NCBI RefSeq assembly: GCF_017303295.1
Contig: NZ_JAFKOK010000005.1
Span: 1 to 64,000, forward strand
Reading direction: 5' to 3'
Source: Rhodobacter sp. NTK016B
GTDB taxonomy: Bacteria > Pseudomonadota > Alphaproteobacteria > Rhodobacterales > Rhodobacteraceae
DNA length: 64,000 bases
The stretch's first letter is position 1. Every line of letters starts with the position of its first letter. The notes under the pieces are model-generated. The model was given only the letters and a program-made list of their open reading frames with translations. It ran no database searches and had not been told where the DNA came from. Of the stretch, positions 55,840 to 64,000 are shown in pieces. Made by a program: the position numbers and the translations under genes.

Positions 55840-58282
55840 TGAGCGCACCCCTGTTGCGGCGGATCACATTGAGGATCGCCCGCTCGCCTGAGGGCGTGGC
55901 GAGATAGTCCCCGACCACCGAGGGGTCGAGCACATTGATGATCCGGGTCGACGGGGCCGCCGCTGGAGCCGTGGCATCGCCGTTCATCTCAACCCCGAGC
56001 CGCCCGCCGCGGCCGCGCCGCAGGGGCAGAATGGCCTCGGGCCCGGCCTCGCCCATCAGCCCGATGCCGCGCGCGAAGGGAAACACCGTCGGCCGGTTGA
56101 CCACGCCGCCTCGGGCGAAGGCGGTGAGTTGCTGACCGCCGGCAAAAACGCCGCCCCTCGCGAACCCGAAGAGGCTGGCAAAGAACCCACCCCCGCCACC
56201 GCCCCCGGACAACGCCCGCATCAGCGCGTTCTCGATCGGCTGGAAGGCCAGCTCGATCAGCCGGGCGGCGAGGTTCTGGGCGATGCGCGAGATGGCACTG
56301 GCGAAGGTCTCCCAGGTGAACTCACCCGACTTCAGCGCGTCCTTGATTGGCCCAAGGATATCTTGCGCGAGACCTTGAGCGATCTCGCGCGATCGCTCTT
56401 GTGCTGCCCCCACCGCGTCGGCGGTAGCCTCCCAGGCGTTGCGCGCTGTATCGGCGGCCTCGCGCAGGGCTTGGCCAGCCCCACGACCAGCCCCGCCCGC
56501 GCGCCCCGCGGCTTCGCCCGCAGAATCAAGCGTCTCCTCCAACCCTGCCGCTGCCACCTGCGCCGCGTTCAGTCCGGCCTCGGCCTCGACGCCAGAGACG
56601 GCAACGGCCTCGCGCAGGGCTGCGATGGATTCCAGCGGCGCGGTTGCGGCCTCAACCACACCGGCCAGCGTTTCGCGTAGCGCCTGTGCCTGACCGCGCG
56701 CTTCCTCCGCCGAGGCGCCAAGCCCCAGATCCGGCAGCGCAATTGGGTCGGCAGAGAAGGCCGCCTGAAACGCCTCACGCGCCTGCGCGCCAGCCTCCGC
56801 GGCAGAGCCCGCAAACGGGTTCTCAACACGGCCGAGCTCCAGAGTGCCAATCAGCGAGATCCGCCGCTCGATGCCCAGCGCCTCGAGACCAGTGTTGATC
56901 CCCTCCAGGAACCCGTTGATCCGCTCACCGACACCGTTGAGCATCGCCTCGACACCCGCGATCAGCGCGTTCGCTGCCTGGAAGGCAAAGTCTCCAATGA
57001 CGCCGGGCAGGGCGCCCCAGAGTACCTGAACCGCGCTGATCGCCCCCTCGAACGTGTTGAGGACGCCATTGCCGAAGTTCACCACGGCTTCCAGAGACGC
57101 CTGCAACGCCTCGGCAATCGCGGCCTTGATCCCAGCCCAGCTTGCCATGACCTGCAGACCCATGGCGGTGGCGCCAAGCTGTATCCGCTCCCACACTTCC
57201 CAGGCCAAATCGCCGAGAAGCGTGAGCGCATTCCCAAAGCCGCCCGCTCCGCGCACCAACCGCCCGAACCAGAGGATCAGCTCGCCCGCGGCAACGATCA
57301 GCCCGACAATCGGCAGGCGCAGCAGCGCGCCGCGCAACACGACCAGTGCCATGGCCAGCCCGCGCACCGAAACCGCCGCGGCCAGTTTCGCCGCGACAAA
57401 CCGCCCAGCCATCAGGGTGGCGATCCCCGTCGCATAGGCGCTCAGCCGTCCGAGGTTCTCAAAAAGCCCCCGGATCGCGATGCCCAACGGCCCGGTGGTC
57501 CGCGCCACTGTTGCCATGGCATTGGCCACAGCTTCCAGCGCGGGGGCGGCAGCGACGGCCAGCTGGTTCGACAGACCCCGCCAGATCAGCCCCAGCCGTG
57601 AGATCGCGTCATTGGTCCGCTCGATCTGCTCGGCATCCTGCTCGGAGACCACGACGCCGAAGTCTCGCACATCCTGCGTCGCCTGGCGCAGCGTGGCGGT
57701 ATCGATCCGCGCCATAGCGATCGAGCCTTCCTCGCCGAAGAGCTGACCGGCGACGGCCGCGCGCTCGGCGACCGGCACAAACTCCGCAATAGCCGCATTA
57801 ATCGCGCCGACGCGCTCATCGAGCGGCAGGGCCATCAATCCGCTGGCCGTGAGGCCAAGCCGCTCCAGCGCATCAGCCGCGGGTCCTGTCCCAGCCGCGG
57901 CCTGGCTCAGCCGCCGGGTCAGATCCTTCGTCGCCTGTTCGATACCGGACATCGACACGCCTGCCAGTTCGCCGGCGCGCTCCAGCGTCTGGATGGAGGC
58001 AACCGTGGTGCCGAGCGACTGGGCGAGCTTTGCCTGCGCATCGACAGTTTGAAGTCCGGAGCGGATCATCGCCCCGCCGGTCGCTGCGGCAGCGGCGACG
58101 GCCGCAGCCGCCACCAACCGCACGCGCCGCGAGAAGGCTGCGAGCCGGGCGTTGGCTGCTTCCATCTCGCGCCCCAGACGACCAAAGCCGCGCGAGCCGG
58201 CCTCGCCGACGCCTTCCAGCTCCGCGCGAACCTGGCGCCCGCCGACGGCAGAGAGGCGGACGGAAACGCGTTTCTCGCTCAT
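55832..58282 (-). CDS. Phage tail tape measure protein
   Basis: 816 residues. N-terminal helices, then hydrophobic segments (RLVAAAAVAAAAATGGAM, VSVRGLAMALVVLRGALLRLPIVGLIVAAGELILW) and a Gly/Phe-rich C-terminus (ALSGGGGGGGFFASLFGFARGGVF). The Ala-rich coiled middle and this layout are standard for tape measure proteins that fix the tail length. It overlaps the tail chaperone frame by four bases (58279-58282). Confidence 0.9.
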   Translation of the reverse strand: MSEKRVSVRLSAVGGRQVRAELEGVGEAGSRGFGRLGREMEAANARLAAFSRRVRLVAAAAVAAAAATGGAMIRSGLQTVDAQAKLAQSLGTTVASIQTLERAGELAGVSMSGIEQATKDLTRRLSQAAAGTGPAADALERLGLTASGLMALPLDERVGAINAAIAEFVPVAERAAVAGQLFGEEGSIAMARIDTATLRQATQDVRDFGVVVSEQDAEQIERTNDAISRLGLIWRGLSNQLAVAAAPALEAVANAMATVARTTGPLGIAIRGLFENLGRLSAYATGIATLMAGRFVAAKLAAAVSVRGLAMALVVLRGALLRLPIVGLIVAAGELILWFGRLVRGAGGFGNALTLLGDLAWEVWERIQLGATAMGLQVMASWAGIKAAIAEALQASLEAVVNFGNGVLNTFEGAISAVQVLWGALPGVIGDFAFQAANALIAGVEAMLNGVGERINGFLEGINTGLEALGIERRISLIGTLELGRVENPFAGSAAEAGAQAREAFQAAFSADPIALPDLGLGASAEEARGQAQALRETLAGVVEAATAPLESIAALREAVAVSGVEAEAGLNAAQVAAAGLEETLDSAGEAAGRAGGAGRGAGQALREAADTARNAWEATADAVGAAQERSREIAQGLAQDILGPIKDALKSGEFTWETFASAISRIAQNLAARLIELAFQPIENALMRALSGGGGGGGFFASLFGFARGGVFAGGQQLTAFARGGVVNRPTVFPFARGIGLMGEAGPEAILPLRRGRGGRLGVEMNGDATAPAAAPSTRIINVLDPSVVGDYLATPSGERAILNVIRRNRGALNA

Positions 58283-58664
58283 CGGTCAGAATCCCTGCTG
58301 TCTTCCATTTGTTCGTTGAGTTTGCGCGCCATCACCGCTTCAAGAACGGGGAGGAATTCGGCGGCGGCACGGCGATCAACGCCCAGCGCTTCGGCCATGG
58401 CGAGGGCTGCATTCATATCCCACCCCAGCACCACCCCGGGCAGAGCGCGGATCTGACCCCCGAGGCGGTCAGCCAGATCCCAGACCTGCCAGCCTTCCCA
58501 GGTCTGGGGGGCGTTCAGGATTTGCGGGCAGTCTTTGCACGTGGCGCCGCGGGGCTCGCAGCCCTCGCAGGGCCCGCCGCCCTCGCATGGTTCGCAGGGC
58601 TGACAGGCGGCGCAATAGCGATCGCCCCCGCCGTAGACCCAGTCGGCGAGGGCGCGGAGGCGTT
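58279..58664 (-). CDS. Tail chaperone, -1 frameshift extension (GpT-like)
   Basis: The -1 frame extends the G protein after the slip and would add 127 residues. It begins KRLRALADWVYGGGD, then a Cys-rich block (YCAACQPCEPCEGG, PCEGCEPRGATCKDC), then WEGWQVWDLADRLGGQIRALPGVVLG and a helical end. Fused to the first 115 residues it gives 242 residues, the GpGT-like product found in lambda-like tails. The Cys block may bind zinc. It ends just before the tape measure start. Confidence 0.75.
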
Positions 58665-59006
58665 TTTTTCTGCGTCCAGCTCCAGCCCCTTGGCGACATA
58701 GGCCAGCTGGAAACGCTCGAAGATCGGCCAAATGTCGAGAAGAGCAGCAATCCCCTCCGGGCTCACAGGTACCGGCACGCCTTCCGCGTCACCCACACCT
58801 TCCCAGTCGGTGATCGCGCGCTCGGCCAGTGCCTTGCCAAAGATCACCGCGATCTCGTCGTCGCTGGTGCCCTCAGGCAGGGTGCGCACAGCGGGGTCGC
58901 TGCGACTGGCGACCATCAGCGCGGTGGTTAGGGGCTCGACACGGACGCGCACGCCGAGGCCAAGATCGAGCCACCCGGGCTCGCGGGCGAGGTTAAGACG
59001 CAGCAT
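58515..59006 (-). CDS. Tail assembly chaperone (GpG-like)
   Basis: 163 residues in the zero frame. The folded part runs to about 115 (WLDLGLGVRVRVEPLTTALM, DDEIAVIFGKALAERAITDWEGVGD, EGIAALLDIWPIFERFQLAYVAKGLELDAEK). The rest is an Ala/Pro-rich run and may not be functional. It follows the tail tube gene and precedes the tape measure gene, exactly where lambda G and GT lie, with the slippery site at 58662-58668. Confidence 0.85.
   Translation of the reverse strand: MLRLNLAREPGWLDLGLGVRVRVEPLTTALMVASRSDPAVRTLPEGTSDDEIAVIFGKALAERAITDWEGVGDAEGVPVPVSPEGIAALLDIWPIFERFQLAYVAKGLELDAEKNASAPSPTGSTAGAIAIAPPVSPANHARAAGPARAASPAAPRAKTARKS
58662..58668 (-). promoter_or_regulatory. Programmed -1 frameshift slippery site
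   Basis: The minus strand reads A AAA AAC in the zero frame of the GpG-like gene (codons GAA AAA AAC for Glu113 to Asn115). This is a classic X XXY YYZ heptamer. Slippage by one base leads directly into the open frame that continues to 58279. Two cysteine-rich codons sets follow only in the -1 frame. Confidence 0.85.
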
Positions 59007-59008
59007 GC

Positions 59009-59953
59009 TCAGTATTCCTCAACAGAGTTGATGAGAGTGACGGTGGCCATCCGGCCCAGCGTAGCGTCGCGCGCGGCCTGCCAGTCGAAGGTGGCTTGCA
59101 CGCCCTGTGGCCCGGAGATCTCGATGCGCGGGCGGGGCAGGTAAACCGCGTGGGCGGTGAGCGTCAGGCTGTCGCCGGAGGGCAGGATGTAGCCAAAGGT
59201 CAACTCGCAGGGATCGCCGCTGATCGCCTGGTCGACCAGCACCTGGTCGGCAAAGCGCACTTCAATCCGACCGGTAAGAGCAGCAATCGAGGGGTCCGCG
59301 CCGTCGATGCGCCCGTCCGAACGGATGGTCTCCACCCGGTCAAGACTGTTGGCATAGGTGATCTCGGCCGACACGATGTTGCCGAGGGGGTTGCCGTCGC
59401 GGGTGATCGCGCCGTTGAAATGCCCGAACCGCTGCAGGCCGAGATCGGCCAGCGTGCCCGCGGCAGAACTTGTTGCTACGCTCTCGCCCTGCGCGACCAG
59501 GCTTGCCGTTGCGGTCAGCAGGCCAGAGCGCTGCATCTGCCAGCTGAGCGTGTCGAGCACGCAGCCAGAATAGAGCGCATAGCGTGGCACCTCGGGCATG
59601 CCGGTCTCGATCGACAGGGACGGCAGGGTCCAGCCGCCGGTGCGGAACTCGTGGGTGAAGGGCCCCGGTGCGATGCCTGTGGTGGCCGGCTGCCCGAACG
59701 CCGCCTTCAACCAGAAGCCAAAGGCCTGGGCGTCGATGGGCACGACGACGTTGCCATCGACCGTCACCGCATCCTTGATCGGCGGAAGCGGGTCGCGGCC
59801 GTAACCCAGCAACTCGCTGTTCAGCAGCGGCTGCTCGGCCCCCAGCGTCGCACTGGCAAACGGCATCCGTGTAAAGCCGCTCACCGGCGGGGTGCCATAG
59901 GTCGTCTCGAACGCAAGCGCCATCTGCGCCCGCGCCCCCTGGGCTCGTGCCAT
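59009..59953 (-). CDS. Phage major tail tube protein
   Basis: 314 residues. The start MARAQGARAQMALAFETTYGTPP and a beta-rich body (VDGNVVVPIDAQAFGFWLKAAFG, TFTHEFRTGGW-like, SYANSLDRVETIRSDGRIDG) match the tail tube family of rhodobacterial siphoviruses. The gene ends two bases before the chaperone gene, giving coupled expression. It forms the tube of the tail. Confidence 0.88.
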   Translation of the reverse strand: MARAQGARAQMALAFETTYGTPPVSGFTRMPFASATLGAEQPLLNSELLGYGRDPLPPIKDAVTVDGNVVVPIDAQAFGFWLKAAFGQPATTGIAPGPFTHEFRTGGWTLPSLSIETGMPEVPRYALYSGCVLDTLSWQMQRSGLLTATASLVAQGESVATSSAAGTLADLGLQRFGHFNGAITRDGNPLGNIVSAEITYANSLDRVETIRSDGRIDGADPSIAALTGRIEVRFADQVLVDQAISGDPCELTFGYILPSGDSLTLTAHAVYLPRPRIEISGPQGVQATFDWQAARDATLGRMATVTLINSVEEY

Positions 59954-59981
59954 TGGAATTTCCTCAGTTTGTTGGAGCGTG

Positions 59982-60398
59982 TCAGGCCAGCGGATCGGCC
60001 GTGGAATAATGGAGCAGCACCGGGATCACCGCGGCCTTCAGAGCCGCCGCACCCTCGACGGGCAGATCGACCGGGCGGGGCGCTTCGGCCTCGACCCAGT
60101 CGCACAGGCCACCCAGCGTGCGGTCGGCCGAGAGAGCCACGCCGATGCCCGCGCAAAGTGTGCTGAAGGCCGCGTCGCGCGCAGCACCCTGCACGACCGC
60201 CTCGATCTCGGCGCGGTGCTGGTAGTGATACCGCAAGGGCGAAAGCGTCACGCCGGGATCGCCCGGATCGCCATCGCGCAGGATCAGAAGACCGGCGGGT
60301 GGGACACGCTCGGGCAGGATATCGCCGCGCAGGACGGTGGCGGACGACGCCTGTAGCAGGGCGTGCAGCGCGGTCAGTATGGTTTCGCGGGAGGGCAT
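59982..60398 (-). CDS. Phage tail terminator-like protein
   Basis: 138 residues: RETILTALHALLQAS, VTLSPLRYHYQHRAEIEAVVQGAARDA, ALSADRTLGGLCDWVEAEAP. Homologues are often listed as acyl-CoA transferases, but position between head-tail and tail tube genes fits a gpU-type terminator that caps the tail. No CoA-transferase motif is seen. Confidence 0.78.
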   Translation of the reverse strand: MPSRETILTALHALLQASSATVLRGDILPERVPPAGLLILRDGDPGDPGVTLSPLRYHYQHRAEIEAVVQGAARDAAFSTLCAGIGVALSADRTLGGLCDWVEAEAPRPVDLPVEGAAALKAAVIPVLLHYSTADPLA

Positions 60399-60410
60399 TG
60401 TCTGTTCCAA

Positions 60411-60699
60411 CAGGGAGGGGCTGGCCGAGGTTACGGGAGTATTTTTGCCCGTTCGTCATGCTGCGGCCTGCTGCACCGCTCGCGCTCCGATACGCTGAAC
60501 CGGCAACCTGAGAGGTTTTGCCAAGGATTCTGACCGAGCAGACTTGGTGACATTGGTCGCGCAGTCAGGAACGACTGTTCTTGACCACGATGTTAAAGGT
60601 AGGGGTTATTATCCGAGGACAGCCATTGAAGAAAAACGCAGCGACGGCCGGCTCAGAGCCCAAACCCACCGACTTGATGTGTCGAAGCGATTTCTGACT
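60411..60699. other. Insertion scar between tail terminator and Crp-like gene
   Basis: 289 bases with no supported gene or RNA. The sequence is less GC-rich and contains only short frames, which suits junction debris beside the inserted regulator cassette. Confidence 0.4.
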
Positions 60700-61233
60700 T
60701 TAGTGCTTTCGCCGAAGAGCAAGCTCTCGATATAGCGCGGGTTGCGAAACTCCAATCGCGTTTGCGACCCGAATCCATTCGCCCTTCGCTGGCTCACCGT
60801 AAAGGTCTAGCCATGCGTCCAGCCTGTCTGCCACGCGACGCAGCCGCAGTATTTCGATACGTGCCCTTTGGCTCTGAATCTCGCGGGCATTGGCATTGAT
60901 CAGAGCAAGAGCTGAATCTGGCGATTCTCGGAGTGACGCTAGGAAAGCCGAGCGGGGCATGCATGCGATGACAGCCCGTTCCCGGACGACCGCATCGCAG
61001 TGGTAGGCGTCCGCGAATATCGAGGCTTCCACAAGCATCATGCCAGCTGATGCAATATGCAGCGTCAGCGTGGTGCCGTCTGCCAACGGTCGCTCCAAGG
61101 CAATCTGTCCTGACCGCACAAGATAAATTGACCGCACGGGATCTTCTCGCCGGAACAGTGTTGCGCCTTCATCAATGCTGCGCACCGGGGCGCCATCAAA
61201 GGATTGCTGCCAACTCGACATGATAGAAATCAT
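60700..61233 (-). CDS. Short Crp/Fnr-type regulator
   Basis: 177 residues, shorter than the usual 220-240. The cyclic-nucleotide-binding-like beta barrel is complete (LFRREDPVRSIYLVRSGQIALERPLADGTTLTLHIASAGMMLVEASIF), then a dimer helix and a compact C-terminal helix-turn-helix (IRVANAIGVSQPALYRELALRRKH). No FNR cysteine cluster is seen. It is divergent from the gene at 61291, with an ATGAT-N4-ATCAT palindrome at 61220-61233 overlapping its start, so it may regulate that gene and itself. Confidence 0.85.
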   Translation of the reverse strand: MISIMSSWQQSFDGAPVRSIDEGATLFRREDPVRSIYLVRSGQIALERPLADGTTLTLHIASAGMMLVEASIFADAYHCDAVVRERAVIACMPRSAFLASLRESPDSALALINANAREIQSQRARIEILRLRRVADRLDAWLDLYGEPAKGEWIRVANAIGVSQPALYRELALRRKH

Positions 61234-61290
61234 ACTTGGTTTTGTTGGCAGGTCATAGGGTCAACCTGAAAACACATTTCGGAGATTCCA

Positions 61291-61878
61291 ATGCGATTTG
61301 AGACTGCCATTGCCCTGACCATTCTTGTTGGCACAGCCACCACTGGCTTTGCTCAGACGAGCCAGATGGGTCACTCGCCTACAATGGATCACAACGCGCA
61401 TATGCAGAGCGCGACACCGGGCGGCTCGGTGCTGACCGAACCGGGGCAGGGTGCGTTCGCCGCTTTGTCCGAGATCGTGAGCGTTCTTGAAGCCGATCCC
61501 CAGACTGACTGGTCACGGGTCGATCTGGGCGCCTTGCGCTATCATCTGGTCGATATGGATCGCCTGATTAGCGGCACGGTGGTGGAAGAAACCGAATTGC
61601 AAGACGGCCTTCGCGCCGTCGCCACCGGTGACCCGGATACACTGGCGACCCTTCACCGGATGGTGCCTGCCCATGCGGCACAACTGGCAACTGATAGCCG
61701 TTGGATCGTCGCTGTTTCCGAGGACGATGTGAGCGTTACGCTGAGCGTCACAAGTGAAGATTCCTCCGTCGCAGCGCGGATTCAGGGACTGGGCTTTTTC
61801 GGTCTGATGGCGAGCCAAGATCATCACCGAGCACATCATATGATGATAGCACGCGGAGAAGATCCCCACCGCCCCTAG
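61291..61878 (+). CDS. Secreted His/Met-rich protein
   Basis: 195 residues with a signal peptide (to GFAQ), a metal-ligand-rich N-terminus (MGHSPTMDHNAHMQS), a helical middle (VDLGALRYHLVDMDRLI) and a C-terminal DHHRAHHMMIARGEDPHRP. The His and Met motifs suit copper or other soft metal binding. It is the only plus-strand gene in the prophage module and is divergent from the Crp-like gene. No family recognised. Confidence 0.75.
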   Translation: MRFETAIALTILVGTATTGFAQTSQMGHSPTMDHNAHMQSATPGGSVLTEPGQGAFAALSEIVSVLEADPQTDWSRVDLGALRYHLVDMDRLISGTVVEETELQDGLRAVATGDPDTLATLHRMVPAHAAQLATDSRWIVAVSEDDVSVTLSVTSEDSSVAARIQGLGFFGLMASQDHHRAHHMMIARGEDPHRP

Positions 61879-61972
61879 TAAGGCCCTGAACGCGACCGAA
61901 CCGCGCGATGATCGAAAGCCGACCTTATAGCGAAAAGAGGCAAACTGCCGCAACAGACTGCGCCGTTGTTTT

Positions 61973-62611
61973 TCAACCCAGCCGCCCCTCCACCCACCTC
62001 GCCACGATCAACCCCGGCACGGCCTCATGCGCCCTCGCGGCCTCCCTCGCCAGATCCAGCCGCTTGCTCAGCTTGACCTGCGGTACCAGCAGGAAGATCG
62101 GCACGGTGGTCAGCCCGCGCCCGGTCTTTGACCGCGACGCCACGGCGCGGCCCTTGGTGTTCAGCCGTCCTTCGGCCACCAGCAGACTTGGCCCCGTCCG
62201 CCGATAGATAAAGCGCAGGCGCAGCCCGGTGCGGCGTTCCCATTCGCCGGGCGTGATCCGACCTCCGCGGCTGGACTTTCCCGCTGCCGGGGTCGGGATC
62301 GCCAGCCAGAACCCGGTCTTCGAGCGGATCAGCGGGCCGGTATCGTGGGCCCCGATGATCACCGGGGCTTTGGACCAGACGAGGGCCGCTGCCTCGATGC
62401 TGTCACCTGACCTCGGGAATGTCTGGTTGCGGATCGAGTTGCCAAGCCGCTGGCCCAGACCCGCGCCGGTGATCTGCGCGCGCCAGGCGGTCTTCAGCCC
62501 GGTCCCCGCCTCGCGCATCGCGGCGGTCACGGCGCGTTCTCCTGCCGCCACCTCGGCCGCCATCATCGCGACAATGTCGGGGTCGATGTCGAGCTTCAGC
62601 CTCATCGCCAT
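61973..62611 (-). CDS. gp10-like phage head-tail protein (DUF6441)
   Basis: 212 residues. Helical N-terminus (EVAAGERAVTAAMREAGTGLKTAWRAQ) followed by a beta-rich part with GAHDTGPLIRSKTGFWLAIPTP and GEWERRTGLRLRFIYRR. These features match the DUF6441 family found between head-tail joining and tail terminator genes. The ATG at 62611 overlaps the preceding stop (TGATG). It probably closes the neck connector. Confidence 0.82.
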   Translation of the reverse strand: MAMRLKLDIDPDIVAMMAAEVAAGERAVTAAMREAGTGLKTAWRAQITGAGLGQRLGNSIRNQTFPRSGDSIEAAALVWSKAPVIIGAHDTGPLIRSKTGFWLAIPTPAAGKSSRGGRITPGEWERRTGLRLRFIYRRTGPSLLVAEGRLNTKGRAVASRSKTGRGLTTVPIFLLVPQVKLSKRLDLAREAARAHEAVPGLIVARWVEGRLG

Positions 62612-62922
62612 CACACAGGCCTCAAATCCACCGTCCAGACCAACCGCTCGCGATCACGCACCGGCTCGCCCTGAATCAGAAACCCCTCGCCATCGATCTC
62701 GATCCGGTCGCCGGGGCGCGGGTTCGCCGCTTCGGCGACGCGCAGGTCAACCCGGGTCGTCTCCGACCAGAGCCTTGCCTCGCCAAAGCCGGTGATCTCA
62801 TCCGCGCGGCGCATGACGACGCGAATGAGGACCGGCGCACCCCCGTCCGCGATGTAGACCGCGTCGCGGGCGATGTTGGGATCGGCGAAGAGATTGTCGA
62901 TCGCCGCCGCGAAGATGGACAT
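62611..62922 (-). CDS. Phage head-tail joining protein
   Basis: 103 residues, the expected size of a gpFII-like joining protein. It shows DAVYIADGGAPVLIRVVMRR, RLWSETTRVDLRVAEA and DRERLVWTVDLRPV. It lies between the capsid gene and the gp10-like gene, with coupled translation to the latter. Confidence 0.82.
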   Translation of the reverse strand: MSIFAAAIDNLFADPNIARDAVYIADGGAPVLIRVVMRRADEITGFGEARLWSETTRVDLRVAEAANPRPGDRIEIDGEGFLIQGEPVRDRERLVWTVDLRPV

Positions 62923-62933
62923 GCGCGTGCCCG

Positions 62934-63956
62934 TCAGTTCGAGCTGTGCAGTCGGATTGCGAGGCGCGGGCGTTTGTTGACCGGCAGGATCGAGGCCTCG
63001 GTCATCAGATCGATCCAGCGGCCCTTGGCGTCGATCATCTGGCGGGCATAGAGCGGCAGGCCGATGGTATTGGCGGTTTCCAGCAGGTTTGCCGGCCCGC
63101 CATAGGTGGTGAAGGTATCAAACGTGCCCATCGGGAAAGCGATGCCCTCGCCGGTCGGGATCAGCCGTTCCGAGGTGCCGTTTGAGAGCGTGACCGAGCC
63201 GTTGTATTCCTCGAACAGGATCCCGGCGAAGGGGAAAGCGCGGCGCATGTCGTCGCGCAGCGGCTGGCCACCAGTGGCGGAGAAGAACTTGTAGGCGTCC
63301 TCGGTCTTGGGGTGGCTGATCAGCTTGTCGAAGAACTCGGAGCTGACCAGGGCATGAGCCGTGGTCATCGTCTCGCCCATCAGATTGTCCTCGATCGCGC
63401 GCAGTGTCGTGCGAACTTTGCCCTGGACGTTGGTGGTCGCGGTGCCAAAGACGAAGTCGACTTCGATCTGCGCCAGCCCGAATTCGGTGAAGTAGTTGTA
63501 AAGCGTGGTGCCCGCGCCGTCCTTCACGATGCCGCGCAGCGCGTTCATCTCCATGTACTCGCGGGTCTGGGCATGCTTGCGCCGCATCAGCGTCAATTTG
63601 CGGTTCATCACCTCGACCAGAGGATCGGCCGCGTCGGACAGGCCCAGCGCGGGCATGCCCTGGATGTCGGCGGGCAGGATGACGTCGTCATGCGGGATCC
63701 AGGGCAGCGCAAAACTGCGCATCGAGCGCGCCTCGCGATTGCCGACAGTCGCAGGGGCGCCGAGCGGTACCGAGGGCAGGAGGCTCAGCACGCCTTCTCG
63801 CTGCTCGATGACGATGGAGCGCTGGGAAACCCCTTCGAAGCGAAAGAGGCCGAGCTGGCCGAGGCGGGTATAGAGGTTGGGCAGGATGTTGATGGCCTGC
63901 GTCATCTCGGCAAGCGAGTAGCCGCCCGCGTCGAACGGGTTGCGGGTGATGGTCAT
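62934..63956 (-). CDS. Major capsid protein (lambda gpE type)
   Basis: 340 residues. Signature pieces of the phage major capsid protein E family: QAINILPNLYTRLGQLGLFRFEGV, SFALPWIPHDDVILPADIQG, EMNALRGIVKDGAG, FDKLISHPKTEDAYKF and FEEYNGSVTLSNG. A GGAG site lies 10 bases before the ATG at 63956. The upstream gene (a decoration or scaffold gene) would lie beyond the window. Confidence 0.93.
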   Translation of the reverse strand: MTITRNPFDAGGYSLAEMTQAINILPNLYTRLGQLGLFRFEGVSQRSIVIEQREGVLSLLPSVPLGAPATVGNREARSMRSFALPWIPHDDVILPADIQGMPALGLSDAADPLVEVMNRKLTLMRRKHAQTREYMEMNALRGIVKDGAGTTLYNYFTEFGLAQIEVDFVFGTATTNVQGKVRTTLRAIEDNLMGETMTTAHALVSSEFFDKLISHPKTEDAYKFFSATGGQPLRDDMRRAFPFAGILFEEYNGSVTLSNGTSERLIPTGEGIAFPMGTFDTFTTYGGPANLLETANTIGLPLYARQMIDAKGRWIDLMTEASILPVNKRPRLAIRLHSSN

Positions 63957-64000
63957 GAGGAACTCCGGGGCGAAGAGGTCAGATCGGGGACAAAGGATCG
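63957..64000. other. Right edge
   Basis: Only the ribosome site of the capsid gene is seen. The upstream phage genes are outside the window. Confidence 0.6.

Larger units (their letters stand above)
44938..64000 (-). mobile_element. Siphovirus-like prophage, structural and lysis modules (right end beyond the window)
   Basis: From right to left on the minus strand the order is major capsid, head-tail joining, gp10-like, tail terminator, tail tube, tail chaperone, tape measure, tail tip genes, DUF2793, endolysin and spanins. This is lambda/siphovirus-like. No terminase, portal, replication or integrase gene is in the window, so the rest lies past 64000 or has been lost. The left boundary is uncertain within about 44812-44938. 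Confidence 0.9.

Noticed and set aside
44938-64000. Gene transfer agent
   Set aside because: The capsid is of the lambda gpE type and the gene order does not follow the rhodobacterial GTA cluster. A prophage explains it better.

Overview
The window looks like accessory chromosome from an alphaproteobacterium, most likely Rhodobacterales. It is GC-rich, starts with a 5S rRNA end followed by initiator tRNA-Met (the usual end of an alphaproteobacterial rrn operon), and carries tripartite tricarboxylate (TTT) transport genes, an IS5-family IS427-like pair and phage genes of types common in that order. The assignment rests on gene content, not on a phylogenetic marker.

Region 1 (1-28.2 kb) is an island-like block between tRNA-fMet (102-178) and a second, partial tRNA-fMet copy (28124-28170). 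It holds IS debris, a large soluble hybrid histidine kinase, an eight-gene operon (IclR regulator, acyl-CoA dehydrogenase, ADP-forming acyl-CoA ligase, TctC/TctB/TctA, zinc-free-type MDR reductase, metallophosphoesterase) that reads as uptake and CoA-dependent breakdown of an unknown carboxylic acid, an IS427-like element, a GlxA-type regulator with a class II aldolase-like protein, an alpha/beta hydrolase and an orphan peptide-type binding protein, and a minus-strand catabolic operon (small Cys protein, creatininase family, cytosine-deaminase-like amidohydrolase, FAD-linked oxidoreductase, TauD/TfdA dioxygenase, DUF2165) with a divergent RidA gene. A second IS427-like copy sits at the right edge. 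No integrase was found.

Region 2 (28.4-44.8 kb) is a copper and metal homeostasis locus. A minus-strand group encodes two multicopper oxidases, a cupredoxin, a CusF-like chaperone, a TolC-like outer membrane lipoprotein, a small lipoprotein and a His/Cys-rich secreted protein, followed upstream by an OmpR-type two-component system. A divergent plus-strand operon encodes a Met-rich EF-hand protein, a 37-residue membrane peptide, DUF302, TVP38/TMEM64, an ATC-hydrolase-like protein, an APC permease, a CopA-type P1B ATPase and CopZ. Two c-type cytochromes and a paralogue of the His/Cys protein follow on the minus strand.

Region 3 (44.9-64.0 kb, running off the right end) is the structural and lysis part of a siphovirus-like prophage on the minus strand: major capsid, head-tail joining, gp10-like, tail terminator, tail tube, tail chaperone with a classic -1 frameshift site, tape measure, tail tip genes including a von Willebrand A domain, DUF2793, M15 endolysin and nested spanins. 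Two insertions break its otherwise tightly packed tail module: a DUF305 membrane protein with IS3 debris, and a Crp/Fnr-like regulator divergent from a His/Met-rich secreted protein. Both look like metal-related cargo matching region 2.
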